From positions 16,818,434 to 16,882,433 of the forward strand of contig NC_068934.1 of the NCBI RefSeq assembly GCF_023091745.1: a stretch of 64,000 bases of DNA, read 5' to 3'. Of this stretch, positions 40,110 to 51,699 are shown piece after piece. Each line of letters opens with the position of its first letter. The stretch's first letter is position 1. The position numbers were made by a program, and so were the translations under genes. The notes beneath the pieces are model-generated. The model was not told where the DNA came from. It made no database searches and saw nothing but the letters and a program-made list of their open reading frames with translations. Source of the DNA: Budorcas taxicolor. Its lineage: Eukaryota; Chordata; Mammalia; Artiodactyla; Bovidae.

Positions 40110-40420
40110 CCTATGATGGAGCTCAGGCTCCACACAGATTTATCCCCAATTATTCCTGTGCTCCGGGATCAAAACATTGCTCCTGCTGTGTCCTCTCCTG
40201 GAACTGCCTCAACTCCATGATGAACAAAGGCTATTTCTCTCTCAAGGCCTAATTCAAACATTTCCACCTAAGTCTGACCTGAGTGCTCAGTCAAGGCGAT
40301 CCCTTGCGTTCATGGCATGATTTCAACATGTCCACCTGCTCCTGAACTCTTTGCTGAAGCAATCTGTCTCTGCCCTGAATCCTCTCAGCATCTCTCTAAA
40401 ATCCTTTCTGTATAATATCA
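40110..40420 (+). mobile_element. L2 LINE fragment
   Basis: gtcctctcctggaactgcct at 40190, tctctcaaggcctaattcaa at 40238 and cctaagtctgacctgagtg at 40267 follow the L2 pre-3' order, diverged. Confidence 0.58.
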
Positions 40421-41019
40421 CGGGCCCGTGCCTCTGTCAGTTGAAGCTCCATGTTACCAACGACTGACCGCTCCAACTCACACCAGTGTCAGCAATAAAG
40501 GGAGCTATGTTTGGCTGAGGGCAGTTTCTTGGGTCTCCTTCCTCTGGGTTGGCTCCACCCTGGCCTACCTCTCTCATAGTAGGTTGGTTACAGAAGCTCC
40601 AAATCTCACATCCTTATTTCCAACAGTAGTGCAAGCCAGGGTCCCCTCCAACATTCTCCTCCTCACCAAGATGTAGGGCTCATATTTTCTCCCTGACAAG
40701 AACTCTGGTGCCCACCCCTGAGTAAATTTCCGGACTGAGCTCTTTGTCTCTGTAGCTAAGGTTGGAGCCCCATCCAAACAGCGTGGCCCATGAGTAGAGA
40801 AAGATGGAGTCCCCTTGCTCCACAGAGAGGATGGATGCTGGTCAACAACACCTACCCTGTGTCTCTTGCTGGAAGATAAGCTCTTCAGGATAGACAGAAT
40901 AGCTCTCACTTCGTATTCATACATTTCATTTAACAGATATCTAAGGAGCCCCTACTATTTTCAGGCATGTTGGTAAGCACTTGGGAGTTTCAAAATGGTA
41001 GCCATAGTCTCAGTGTTCA
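40421..41019. other. Noncoding sequence
   Basis: No gene. A 116-residue minus frame at 40574-40924 is featureless. Confidence 0.4.
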
Positions 41020-41250
41020 TAGAGCTGAAAGGCCATCCATTCAATCAACTGCTACTTGTTGAACACTTACTGTGCAGCCAGGCAGTGTTTCAGGCTTTGG
41101 AAATACAGCAGTTGTTATAACACACACCACTCCTGTCTTTGTAGAACCTAGATGCCAAACCAAAAATCACAAATAAGCAAACAGACAATTATGCAATATT
41201 ATGGTCAAGCAAGGTCCAGGACAGTTTGGGAGCTCAGAGTCTCTTGACCT
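41020..41250 (+). mobile_element. Ancient mammalian repeat, unassigned
   Basis: acttgttgaacacttactgt at 41054, gtttcaggctttggaaatac at 41087, cctgtctttgtagaacctag at 41132: the common old repeat that also appears at 20390 and 53290. Confidence 0.55.
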
Positions 41251-41880
41251 GGCTTTTTACAGGGGTAGGGGTTGAGAAGGTAGAGCCAGAATGACTTCCT
41301 GGAAAAATTACCACCTGCACTGAATCATGAGGGATTGAAGGGAATCCCCAGAGTACCTTATTTAGTATCTGGCATGGGATAGCTTTTCAGTGAATGATGG
41401 ATGAACAAATGCTTTAATATAAAAAATGTCCAAGCCTTTCCTTCAAGGAGGATGACTGAATTAATTAAGCCCTCATCCCAATTATCCACCCCAATGAAGG
41501 GAGTGTTGTTGCTTGAAAAATCTGCAAATCATTAATTTTTTGTTTGAAAACTGTGTCATGATCCCTGTACATGTTAATGTTTTGCCTAAGCTAAAATTGA
41601 AAGGAGTTTGCACATGTGTCCTCACCAGAGTTGGTAAGAAGAAGCCAAAAAACAGCTTAAATGAAAGGGAAAGATCAAGCTTGAACTGAAAATGACATGA
41701 GGAGTAGGTGAAGTGGATGGATTTGTTTGGATTTGCTGAAAGTTGACTATATTGGGGGGAAAAAATGCCCACAGAGCATAATGAATTGCCTGTTATTGTC
41801 TTAAATGTAAAATCAGATAATATCTACCTTTGGGATTGTAGGAATTGGAGGTTACTGAATGCAAAGTATTTAGCTCTGGC
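41251..41880. other. Noncoding, partly candidate conserved sequence
   Basis: 41455-41620 is complex and AT-rich with homeodomain-type cores (gaattaattaagc, tcattaatttttt). No gene. Confidence 0.35.
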
Positions 41881-41889
41881 CTGACACAA
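41881..41889. repeat. TSD of BovB, left copy
   Basis: ctgacacaa, exact match at 42237-42245. Confidence 0.85.
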
Positions 41890-42236
41890 CCCTTGAGAGT
41901 CCCTTGGACTGCAAGGAGATCCAACCAGTCCATTCTGAAGGAGATCAGCCCTGGGATTTCTTTGGAAGGAATGATGCTGAAGCTGAAGCTCCAGTACTTT
42001 AGCCACCTCATGTGAAGAGTTGACTCATTGGAAAAGACTCTGATGCCGGGAGGGATTGGGGGCAGGAGGAGAAGGGGACGACCGAGGATGAGATGGCTGG
42101 ATGGCATCACGGACTCGATGGACGTGAGTCTGGGTGAACTCTGGGAGTTGGTGATGGACAGGGAGGCCTGGCGTGCTGCGATTCATGGGGTCGCAGAGTT
42201 GGACACGACCGAGCGACTGAAGTGAACTGAACTGGA
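41890..42236 (+). mobile_element. BovB 3' end, 5'-truncated, young
   Basis: Sense BovB 3' terminus with most CpGs intact (gacgaccgagg near 42078, cacggactcgatgg near 42108, cacgaccgagcgac at 42204) and the young gaactgaactgg end. The clean TSD and CpG retention suggest a recent insertion. Confidence 0.97.
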
Positions 42237-42245
42237 CTGACACAA
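42237..42245. repeat. TSD of BovB, right copy
   Basis: Exact copy of 41881-41889. The first bases could belong to the element end. Confidence 0.85.
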
Positions 42246-42339
42246 TATTTGCTCAAAATATCACACCTGCTTTTGCTATTGTTGTTTTTGTGGCTTCTGT
42301 TGTTGTTTATGATGTTGCTGATGTTGTTCCCAAAATGTG

Positions 42340-42685
42340 CTGCCTTAGTTCTTCCCTCCATCCTTCTATCCACAGTATTCCTTCAATCAGAGCTCCTTTT
42401 ACCACCAGGTTAATTCCTATTTATCCTTCAAGTGATAAGGATAAGCCTTTTCTAACCTTCCCCTCCCTGGACTGATACGATTCCATCTCTGAGCCAGGCT
42501 TGGACACAAGCACTAATCACTCTGGACTTTGCCTGGGCCTATGTTTCTCTCTCCCACTGGCCTGGAACTTCCTCCAGAACAGGTGGTAGATGTATTTTTT
42601 GAACTTTGTTTCCAGTTGTGATCATGCATCTTGTTCTATACATGTTTGCTGAGTGAATGAAAGAATGAATGAATAAACCACAAAA
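42340..42685 (+). mobile_element. L2 LINE 3' end
   Basis: Order kept: ttcctatttatccttcaag at 42414, cactggcctggaacttcctc at 42556, and a final tgctgagtgaatgaaagaat at 42648. Confidence 0.8.
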
Positions 42686-43284
42686 AACTACACGTTCATA
42701 AGATATTAGAACTAGAAGAGGTCTCAGAGATTATTTCATCCCAGTTATTTCAATTACAGTGAAGGAGAGGGAATAACTTGCCCAGGGTTACACAATAGGA
42801 AGGACAGAATGAGACTTCAACATGGGCGCCACTGGGGTCCAGACACCCAGGTCAGGGCCTTCTCCATTGCATCACCCTTGGTGCTGAGCCTCAGAAAGAC
42901 TTACCAAGGGTGTGAATTCATTAGGTCACGCCTGGTGTGTTATTTCATGAGGTATGATCTGCTGCACACTCACTCTGCGAGAAAATGATTATGTGAACAA
43001 ACAAGTTTTGGAAGACTTTTAGTAAAGAGGCCTTTCCAATTTTGTTTGACCCAGTTTGACCGCAGAACCCCTCCTCCTTGACATTTCCTTTGTCTGCTTT
43101 TCTTTCTTTCTTTTTGACTTTTGCTTGATGCATATTAGCATCTGTGGAACCCACAGGTGGATTCTGACCACGCACAGGTGACCCTGGATGAATTGTCATC
43201 GTCCATTGTCACAAACAATAAAGCTATCTAAGGGTTATCTAAATTGTCACAAACAATAAGGCTATCTAAAGACAACCTTAGGGA
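42686..43284. other. Noncoding sequence
   Basis: Bases 42700-42870 carry a weak sense MIR-like order (cttgcccagggttacacaat at 42777). No gene. Confidence 0.45.
43205..43269 (+). repeat. Short tandem duplication, period 38
   Basis: A 27-base segment beginning attgtcacaaacaata occurs at 43205 and 43243 with one A/G difference. Confidence 0.9.
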
Positions 43285-43333
43285 ATATGTCCCGCTCCCT
43301 CATTTTATTATGAATGCAGAAACTGGGATCCAG
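43285..43333 (+). mobile_element. MIR SINE, first part (split)
   Basis: tgaatgcagaaactgggat at 43312. It continues after the Bov-tA at 43533 with gatccagagaggcaaagc. Confidence 0.68.
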
Positions 43334-43532
43334 GTTTCCCTGGTAGCTCCTGCCAATGGAGGAGACACGGGTTCGATCCCTGGGTCAGGACGATCCCCTG
43401 GAGGAGGGAAATGGTAACCTACTCCAATGTTCTCGCCTGGGAAATCCCATGGACAGAGGAACCTGGTGGGCTACAATCTACTGGGCTGCAAAAGATCAGA
43501 CATGACTTAACAGCTAAACAACAACCACCTGA
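43334..43532 (+). mobile_element. Bov-tA SINE nested in MIR
   Basis: Head gtttccctggtagctcctgc (a head with an internal deletion), intact B box gggttcgatccc at 43369-43380, body to acatgacttaacagc. A 7-bp TSD gatccag occurs at 43327-43333 and 43533-43539. Confidence 0.94.
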
Positions 43533-43625
43533 GATCCAGAGAGGCAAAGCAGCATTGCCTGCACCGCAAAGCACAAGGAACGGCATGTCCACATTTTAAT
43601 CTGTTTGGTCTAAAAGTGATCCATT
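43533..43625 (+). mobile_element. MIR SINE, second part (split)
   Basis: Continuation of 43285-43333: ccagagaggcaaagcagca near 43536. Confidence 0.62.
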
Positions 43626-44044
43626 CATGTCAAATAGCCCAAGAGTCTCCCTCCATTGCTGAAGGCTTAAACAGTGTCATTTTCAGATGTGGCTAGGTTA
43701 GGTATCTGCTGCCTGGTGCGGAAGTGTCTCTGAGAGGTATCTGAGAGTCAGGCTCATTCCCTGCTCCCTGCTTTGGTGACCTACTGCCCTGGGCCATGCT
43801 GCTAACATTCATTACAATATAACTACCCAGACTGACAGAGTGCCTTCCCGTCAGTGACCCTGATTGCTTTTTCCACAGTGTCACGCTAAACCTCCTGACA
43901 GTTCTTAAGGCCATTCTTGACAGTTGAGGGGGGAAAAAAGATTAAATAAAGAAGGTCAAAACTTAGCCTAACAAAGGTGTCCCATTTCATTAAAAAAGGA
44001 AGTGGCACAAAATTCCAGGTGTCCTGGAGCTCCATGTAAAAGGC
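43626..44044. other. Noncoding unique sequence
   Basis: Nothing recognised. Confidence 0.4.
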
Positions 44045-44395
44045 CTCTCCATTCCCTTCTACTACTGTTCCCTGCTCTCACCATCTTCCTCTTGATTTCT
44101 TTCCTAACCAGAATCAGGTATGTGCTTCCCAGACTCTTGTTCCCCTTGACTGCTATGCCCTTTCCATTTCCAAGTGTGCTAAATCCCTAACCCTCTTTCA
44201 AGACCTAATTCCAAAAGCTTATTCTCTTTGGGCTTCACCCCAGCCATATAGCGGCAGCTCACTTGCCTCTAGGTTGAAACTGATCACATCTTGACTAAAA
44301 TCTTAAAATTTTTGTTCACATCTAAGTCTTACTGTCACAGCTCATTTTTTGGGTTCAAGATCTTGTTTTATACTCTTCAGAGTCCTCTCTAAAGC
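44045..44395 (+). mobile_element. L2 LINE fragment
   Basis: ctttcaagacctaattccaa at 44195, then gggcttcaccccagccatat at 44230, in L2 order. Weak overall. Confidence 0.55.
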
Positions 44396-44399
44396 AGTG

Positions 44400-44645
44400 T
44401 CTTGGAATTCAGTGGAGCTCAAACACAGCCTTTGAACCAGGAAGATGGAATGGAATTCCAAGTACACCACTGCCTAGTCATTACCTTTCTGAATGTGTTT
44501 GGTTGTGTTTTTTTCCCAAAGGCAAAATGAGCACAACCTTGCATAGCCTGCAGAGTTGTTATGATGCCCAAACAACACCACATGAGTGAGTGCTTTGCAA
44601 AGTGCTTTGCAGCACCCTGGACAGCCAATGACTTGTGTTAATAGA
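44400..44645 (-). mobile_element. MIR SINE
   Basis: Antisense: cagcctttgaaccaggaaga at 44427, gcaaaatgagcacaacctt near 44522, gcagagttgttatgatgcc at 44551. Confidence 0.76.
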
Positions 44646-44799
44646 AGACCAGTGTAGACGCTAATATCCAAGCAGCACCCCCACACAGATACACGCACAC
44701 AGCACGTCACGTCCTCTACCCTGACACCACTCTGCAGCTCTTAACCCTTCTCCAAAATCTTCAGAGAACCCTATGTGTTTCTTACTTCTAATGGTATAC

Positions 44800-45045
44800 C
44801 AGAAATCCAAATGCACTTCCCAATCTTCTTTACTTTAAATACCGCTTCCTTCAAGAAGTCTCTCACCACAGGTGTCAGAATTGACCTGTCATTCCAAAAG
44901 CATCCTGTCCTCTGTTCGAACATTTTAAATTATATTTAACTAGTCGGCAGTTTAGGGCCTGTCATCCTCCTTGGATTAGGCTGTTTATGCCTGCAGTGTT
45001 TAGAGTATGGTGACTAGTCCATTGTCAACACTCAGTGAAGAAAAC
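44800..45045 (+). mobile_element. L2 LINE 3' end
   Basis: cttcaagaagtctctcacc near 44850 and gtcaacactcagtgaagaa at 45023. Confidence 0.62.
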
Positions 45046-45248
45046 GAATGACTGTACGTATTTTGAGAAAAAACATTCACAACTCCTCACAAAATAAATC
45101 CCATTTAAAATGGTTTCCCCCAAATAATGAACTTTTTAAATCTACTTCCTGGTTCAAAAAGAGGTTTACAATGCAAATGGGTCACTTCTTGGTAGAGTAT
45201 TTGGCATACTTTCCATGCTTCTGTTTCCATATTTAGACGTTGTTGAAT
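45046..45248. other. Noncoding sequence
   Basis: Nothing recognised. Confidence 0.4.
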
Positions 45249-45327
45249 ATGCATGCTAAGTTGCTTCAGTCGTGTCTGACTCTTTGTGACCCTATGGACT
45301 GTTGCCTGCCAGGCTCCTCTGTCCATA
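45249..45327 (-). mobile_element. BovA/Bov-tA SINE, short 3' piece
   Basis: gctaagttgcttcagtcgtg to ccaggctcctctgtccat. The 5' two thirds are missing. Confidence 0.93.
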
Positions 45328-45544
45328 ACCCTCACTCTATTTAGAGATCAGAGATCCCTAAACCCCAGAACTCAGACATACTCTTAAACTCACAGAGAAG
45401 AAGAATAAAAAAGAAAAAAACCTGGATTTCTCAGCCAGCTGCCTCACAGTTCAAGCTTCAGGCAAAAATGAAAGGGAATGAAGGTTTCTGGGGCCTCTGC
45501 AGGTACCATCCACCAGGCTTCGGAAAGGAAAGAATTTGCTGAAC
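45328..45544. other. Noncoding sequence
   Basis: A-rich stretch at about 45395-45420, nothing else. Confidence 0.4.
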
Positions 45545-45745
45545 ACACTTCAGGTGTCCAGCCTTGACACCTTCACACACATGATGATTTACTCCTCACC
45601 CTAATCCTGTGAGGTAGTCATCATCCTGTTTTCTAGGTGGGAAATAGAAGACTGAACGAGTTCACAGGGCAGTCATCTGGCTGACCTCGTACTCGAATCC
45701 AGGGCCAGCTGCCCCTAAGGTCCTTGTCCACTCCGTCTCACCATT
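45545..45745 (+). mobile_element. MIR SINE, near full length
   Basis: gatgatttactcctcaccct at 45583, aatcctgtgaggtagtcatc at 45603, cgtactcgaatccagggcc at 45688. Confidence 0.92.
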
Positions 45746-46694
45746 TTACTTCTGATGTCAAGAGATTCCATTTTTGTGCAGCACCACCTCCTCTGACAGC
45801 TCTAAACAGATGAGGTTGTGTCACCCATATGCTCCCAACAGCTGCAACTGCCCTCACCTGTGATACATCAAAAGCAGAGTCCCATCCCTGGATCACAGGC
45901 ATCCATTTCTCACTTCTAATTGAGAATTACCTTTCATGTTTTTCCCCACCAGGTAAAATTCCCCTGTATTTCTTTCATTGTTATTATAATTTTCATCATC
46001 CTAATGGTTATTCCGTATATAGACCAAGTGTCTCTGCTGAAACATGCAGGAGATGAAAAATCCTTGGGTGGGTTGGCACGCTTCAAATTGTTAGTGTATT
46101 ATTCATTAGTGTGTTAATATTGCATGGACTGTATTCTTATATGCAATTTAAAGAACAAGTAACTTAAAATGGGGTTGAGATGATATGATCGGATCAATCA
46201 GAAGCTTGAGCCTTCCTCAGAGCTTTTAAATGATCATTCCCATCTGTTGGGTGAGAGAATGCGTTGTCAGAATGGTGATGGATCTGCAAAGGCTCTTTTC
46301 AGGAAAATGTTTCTCAGCTTAGAGAGGGTAGGACTGTGAAAGTAAATGCTTTTTTGCACTATGCAAATTCAGAGAAATTGAGTCAAGCCCATGGTCCATC
46401 CTAGCAAGAGGATGTCTCAGCCATGGGTACCACAAGGAAGGAGGGTGGGTATTGAGGTTGCCTGAGGATTTGTGCCTCGGCATTCTAAATCTCCCTTGCT
46501 CAAAGAGTTCGTGTGCATCTTCCTGTGAATCCCATACCTTCTCCACCTTTGCCAGGTCCTGAAACCAAGAATGCCTGTGATAATTACAATTTGAGAGGTT
46601 AGGAGAATAAGATCCAGTCAACCATTGGCCATATTTAGGCAGTTCCTGGAAAAATGTCCCTAAATCCTGAATACCCAGAGGTTCCTTTCTGGGC
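45746..46694. other. Noncoding sequence with two odd frames
   Basis: Two open frames were inspected. One is a hydrophobic 65-residue plus frame (45920-46117), preceded by an acceptor-like ccccaccag at 45945-45953. The other is a 132-residue minus frame (46319-46717). Neither shows a known domain or a supporting gene structure. Confidence 0.35.
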
Positions 46695-46815
46695 ACTGTT
46701 TCACATAAAGCTCTCATACCTCTTTGAGTTAGCAGAATAGAAGCATTCCAATTTTTATAGATGAGGAAGCTGAGGCCAGTATCATCTGAGACATATCTTT
46801 CGTTCTAAGCCTCTG
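46695..46815 (+). mobile_element. MIR SINE (3' half)
   Basis: tttttatagatgaggaagct at 46752, then gaggccagtatcatctgag. Confidence 0.78.
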
Positions 46816-46919
46816 TTATTCCCATTAAAATCTACTTTAAGGAAAACTCTATTGATCGGACACTCTCCAGGATACCTTATGTCAAAGGCCTGCCCATCCT
46901 CATCAAACACACATTTGAG

Positions 46920-47050
46920 ATCACTAAGGAGGAAAAAGCCTGGGGTTAAGAGTCTGAAGTCCTTGTTGAACTTCTTGTTGAAGGCCCTTGGGCAAGTTAC
47001 CCTATCTCCTTCTGAGTCAGTAACTTGTGTTTAAAATGAAAAGATTTTCA
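46920..47050 (-). mobile_element. MIR SINE
   Basis: Antisense: ggttaagagtctgaagtcc at 46944, cccttgggcaagttacccta at 46985. Confidence 0.78.
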
Positions 47051-47266
47051 AGAGTCACAGATTCAAAGACCTTGAGGAGCAGATTGGCAGTAAGAATTGG
47101 TAAATCAGGATGTATGTTAAAATAATAAGGGATTTTAAAACATTTAAGAATGAGGACAGCCAAAGAAAACCCTCCCATGGCCAAATTTGGCCAGTAATGC
47201 ATCAGAGTGTAAGCTCTAGGCTAGAAGACCACTGTGGTTCCTTTTAGAATTAGTTATGTTCTATGG

Positions 47267-47430
47267 AGTGAAAGTCGTTCAGTCATGTCTGACTTTTTGT
47301 GACCCCCATGGACTATACAGTCCGTGGAATTCTCCAGGCCAGAATACTGGAGTGGGTAGCTGCTCCCCTCTCCAGCTGCTCTTCCCAACACAGGGACCAA
47401 ACCCAGGTCTCCTGCATTGCAGGCAGATGG
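47267..47430 (-). mobile_element. Bov-tA SINE, head truncated
   Basis: gtgaaagtcgttcagtcatg to ctcctgcattgcaggcag. It is joined directly to the T-rich tail of a CHR SINE. Confidence 0.94.
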
Positions 47431-47667
47431 TTTATTTCTTTCTTCGGATGCATCAAGTCTTAGCAGCAGTGCACAGCCTCTTTGTTGTGCCATGCAAGCT
47501 TTTGTCTAGCTGGGTCCCACAGGCTTAGGAGCATGCAAGCTCAGTAGTTGCAAGCCCAGGCTTAGTTGCTCTGCAGCATGGGGATCTTAATTCCCCGATC
47601 AGGGATGGAGCCCACCTCCCCTGCACTGGAAGGTAGATTCCTAACCACTGGACCACCAGGAGAGTCT
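47431..47667 (-). mobile_element. CHR SINE, full-length type
   Basis: Tail tttatttctttcttcgg, body gctcagtagttgcaagccc at 47539, head gatcttaattccccgatcag at 47583 and gaccaccaggagagtc. Confidence 0.9.
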
Positions 47668-48954
47668 CCTGCTCTGGGTAACCCTTAATCACCAGCTAAG
47701 CTAATTAAAATAAGTGCAGAATCCTGAAGCATCCAAGGGTTTCAGAAGGGACTTTCAGAAAACCTACACAGGCATGGTCCTTTATGACTATGGCTGACCC
47801 CAAATCAAGCTAAATACTTACTTCAAAAAGATCAGTGGAGACATGTTTAACATAAACATCTGATTATCTTGAAGACAGAATCAGAAAGAGGATGGCTCTA
47901 GCGCACAGCTAATTAATCCTACTCATTTGTCTGGGGCCCCAGGACCCTGCTCAAAGGCTCCAGCGGGCCTGGGATCTAGTCTCCCCCAGCACAGGGCCCA
48001 TGAGGCCCACTGATACAGGCATCAGCACAGATGCAGGGGCAGCAGGAAATGGCTGCCCTCTGAGCCCCATAAATGTTCCCAGAGAGCTGAAAGAGAGACT
48101 CCAATGACCCTCTTGTCCAATTACCGCCAGCTGTAAAATAATCTATCATTCATCACAGCCTTTGATGGCAGGAAGCAAGGTCTCTCAGGTACCATAGTTC
48201 CCGAGGCCAGACCACATGGCTCTATTACACGCTGTGGACCAATACCTGCAGGGATGGATCGTCTATTCTGACATTGTCTGCACCACTTCCAGTAGTTCAT
48301 TTGCTCACTCATGGAGTCATCGACTTGTGAACTGTTGTGTAAGTGTGTACCTTCTTCGGGCCAGGACTCCTGGCGGGCGGTGAAGCATCAGAGATAAACG
48401 AGATGGTAGACTTCATCAGCAGCCAGGAGAAACAAAAGATACTGAACATCTACTCCCTGTCCGGCTTGGTGTCAGCTCATGCTTATGTAATCTCAACATG
48501 GGAATCATTAGGCATCTCGCACATAGGAATCTGAAGCCCCTAAAACCCTGTGCTCATTATCACCCTGCAAGCAAGCCATCAGACTGATCAAACTGCAGGT
48601 CCGCCTGGACCCCTGTCTCCTGCTCGTCCCATACACTGGCCTACAGATGTGAAGCAATCTTTACAGGCCAGAAGTGCTCACAAAGCAGGGTAGTTACAAG
48701 CAAGAGTGGGGCATGATCAAAAGGGAGCAGTGAGCTCTCCCTCTCCTTCCCGCCTCACTCCTCGTCTTCTGTCTCCTTGCCCACTCCCAAGTCCAGGAAG
48801 CTGAGTCCAGCTAACGCATGTCCTGTTCACTGAGCAGGGTCTCTCTGCCCATTAGAAAACTGTTGGTTAATTTCTCAAAGTGTTCCTAATGGGCTGCAAA
48901 GCCTGTCATCCCATGGCCTCACCTCCCATGAGAAGAATGATGAGAAAAATTAGC
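47668..48954. other. Noncoding unique sequence
   Basis: About 1.3 kb without a recognised gene or young repeat. Small frames only. Confidence 0.4.
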
Positions 48955-49170
48955 AGTAACAGCTTCTAACTGTTAACCACCTTCTTTGTTCCAGGTGTGG
49001 TACTTGCCAAACACTCTCTCTGAACCTCACTACAGCGTTACATGCCGAGCCCCAATCACAGTTGAGGAGACCAGCCTCCCTTAGCATCTGTGGGGCCATC
49101 AGATAGTGAGTGTCCAAGCCTGGATTTCAGCACCAGCCTGTCTGACTCCCAGTGGCACCTCTTCCCCTCC
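48955..49170 (+). mobile_element. MIR SINE
   Basis: actctctctgaacctcacta at 49013, gcctggatttcagcaccagc at 49118 and gtctgactcccagtggcac at 49139. Confidence 0.8.
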
Positions 49171-49204
49171 ATGTTGTGATGCCTCTTATGCAGTGGGAGA
49201 AGTT

Positions 49205-49395
49205 GTCTTACACTCAGCACCGACTATGGGCTGGACACTCTGTGCAATTTTTTTTTTTTTTTCAAATATCCACAACAAACTGGAGGCGTGAGCATTAAGT
49301 ATCTCCATTCAGTGAGTGTTACTGAGGCTTAGGCAGGTAGAACCAAAGAGCTGGTATCCTGTGTTGTGAATTAGGCTCTGCCGGTCTCCAGAGAT
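49205..49395 (+). mobile_element. MIR SINE with internal T-tract
   Basis: agcaccgactatgggctgga at 49217. A T run at 49247-49262 lies in the middle. Then gttactgaggcttaggcag at 49318. Confidence 0.76.
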
Positions 49396-50029
49396 GATAA
49401 CCATCTAACACAACGTCCTTCCTTTTGCCTCTTTCCTGCTTGTTTTAGAGATCAATGGCTCTGCCCTCAGGCCAGATCCAAACACTCTCTCACTGTGCAC
49501 ACTCAGCAGACCTCACTGAGCCAGTGACCTGCTCACATTGGTACAGATGTGCACACCGATGTGTCCAAGCCTAAACCTTCCCTCCACCTGGCTACCTTCT
49601 CTCGCCTCCCTTTCAGTCCAGAGCTTGCTGGCTCAGTGAATTACACTCCTCCTTCCTCCACACCTGCCGGCCGAGGGCTGTTACAGACGTTGGGAAGCTG
49701 CTCACTTAGAGGTCACCAGCCGCTACCTGCTCATCAAAGGTTATAGCCTGGAGCTTCAGCCTCGCTGCCCCCACCACTGGCATGGCCTCTGCCACCTCAC
49801 GAGCCTCCCTTCCATCTCTTTGCTGTGCCCTGCACTGTCCTGGTTTGCCTCTAACCTAACCAAGGTTTCTTCGAGCTAGAGGGGCCTTCCAGTGTCTTCA
49901 GCTAAATCCCCAGAGTGGGATGCCCAACTTGCATTCCACCAGCCTCTTCCAACCATCTTCCTGAGTGGCTAGGCTATTCCCTGGATCTGTTTGCTAACTA
50001 TTATAATTTATTCATTCATTCTCTTATTG
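49396..50029. other. Noncoding unique sequence
   Basis: Nothing recognised. Confidence 0.4.
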
Positions 50030-51250
50030 TATTCCCATTATTTCAGGGTTTTTTTTTTATTATGTTTTCAATTTATGTGCATTCCAGCTAAAAATGAATA
50101 AGTGAAAATCTAGTATTTATCCGCTACGCCATTTCCTTTCCCACACCTGTCTTCATACCTGTAAAAATATACATATGTTGACAGTGTTATTGTTACCTGT
50201 TTTTACCCTCAGAATCATAATATATGCATTACTCTTGCTTTTCTCATTTAGCAGTGCCTTGGGAGAGTACCCCAGGTCAAAGTGTGCAAAAGATACGAAA
50301 GGAACTCAGCATAATAGCTGCATAATACTCCATAGTACAAATGTACCCCCATTTATTCACTGCTTTCACATCAGCTGGCACTCAAATTGTTGCCAGGTTT
50401 CTTTGGTCGATGGTGCATGTTATTTGCTGAACAAAAAAATGTTGTTATAAACAATTCCTTATATACCAGCATTTTTAGATATCAGATGAATTTCTAAACC
50501 TGGGATCAAATGGTTTGTGCAATATTAATTTTTAAAGATATTGCCAGGTAACTTTCCAAAACCATCAGTAAATCATACTCCTTCCAGCCATGCATGAGAC
50601 CTCCTGCTGCCCTGATCCTCTGGGTAAACAGGTATTTCTGCCATCTGCTGTGTTTGCCAGTCTAGACAGTAAAAAGTGGCATGTCACTATGGCTTTAATT
50701 TCCAGCTCTCTGGCTACTAGTAAGTTTGGGCAACTTTCACATGCTTATTAACCCTTAGATATTCTCTTCCATTAATTGTCTGCATATAATTTTGTACCCA
50801 TTTTTAAAAATCAGGTTGCCTGACTTTCTTCTATCAATTTGTGAAGGCACTTTGTCTACAAATACATTAACCTAGAACCCTATAACCTTATTTCATATGC
50901 ATTGCAAATATTTTTCCAAGCTCTCTTTTTCTTCATTTTAAAAATCATTTTACTATGAAGGATATCACATGTACAAAAAGAGTGTTTTACAGTGAACATC
51001 CAAACTCGAATTTCAGGGTTTTTCTTTGAGGGGTGTGGAGTTTGTGATATCTTGACATATACACATTTTCAATGCTTATGTATTTATCTTTTCCTTTTAG
51101 GCTTCTATTTTTTCTTTTCTTGTTGAGAAAGGTTTCTGTAACTCCTAAGTTTAGACAAATATTCTTCTAACTTCCATCCCTTTTTTAGTTTAAATATTTA
51201 ATGCATCTGGATGTTATTGCTGTGTACTGTAGGAGGTAGGAGATTCATGA
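50030..51250 (-). mobile_element. Old L1 LINE (L1M-type), 3' region
   Basis: Antisense phrases in order: gctgcataatactccatag at 50318, gccaggtttctttggtcga near 50392, attgccaggtaactttccaa at 50541, gcattgcaaatatttttcc at 50900, atgcatctggatgttattgc at 51201. About 1.2 kb, heavily decayed. A 91-residue plus frame is antisense. Bases 50945-51060 look like an insertion within it. Confidence 0.85.
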
Positions 51251-51699
51251 TAATATGGATTATCTGGGTGGAACCTGAAGTTGCCCCTACTAACCTCAAA
51301 CCTGGGTCTTGACCCTGTCCTTTCCCTAGGGTGCCTGTGGGACCCTAATGCGTGGCTCAGCTTTCTCCATATTCTCCATCATAAGCTGAACCCCCAGTCT
51401 TTGACAGGGTTCCAATGAATTCTGCTTGGGAAGACTTAGGACATTTGAAGTGAGCTACAGTAGAGTTTGTTGCTGTTTTGTCTTGTTTTTTCCTATCTTC
51501 TCGTCTGCCTTGTGAGTTCCTGAATGGTGTGACTTTCCCCTGAAGCTTAGCAAATACTTGTTAGGTTGAGTTCTCACCACTACACCTCCGATGGCAGCAC
51601 CCCTGATCTCCTGAGGTAACCACACCCTCCCCATGCTGTCTGAGGCCAGAGTACACCGTCAGTGTCCGGTCCCATTTGTCTGGGCGTGGGCACATGGGA
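51251..51699. other. Noncoding sequence
   Basis: Nothing recognised. gataatatggattatctgg at 51250 hints at an old LTR edge. Confidence 0.4.

Noticed and set aside
39655..40116. 153-residue plus-strand frame
   Set aside because: Begins inside an antisense Bov-tA and shows no domain.
43334..43532. tRNA gene (intact B box gggttcgatccc)
   Set aside because: The B box belongs to the tRNA-Glu-derived head of a Bov-tA SINE with a BovA body and a TSD.
45920..46117. Hydrophobic 65-residue frame after an acceptor-like site, as a membrane-protein exon
   Set aside because: The hydrophobicity follows from T-rich sequence. No matching donor-bounded exon or homolog is recognised.
46319..46717. 132-residue minus-strand frame
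   Set aside because: Not recognised. Its upstream end overlaps a MIR, and there is no supporting structure.
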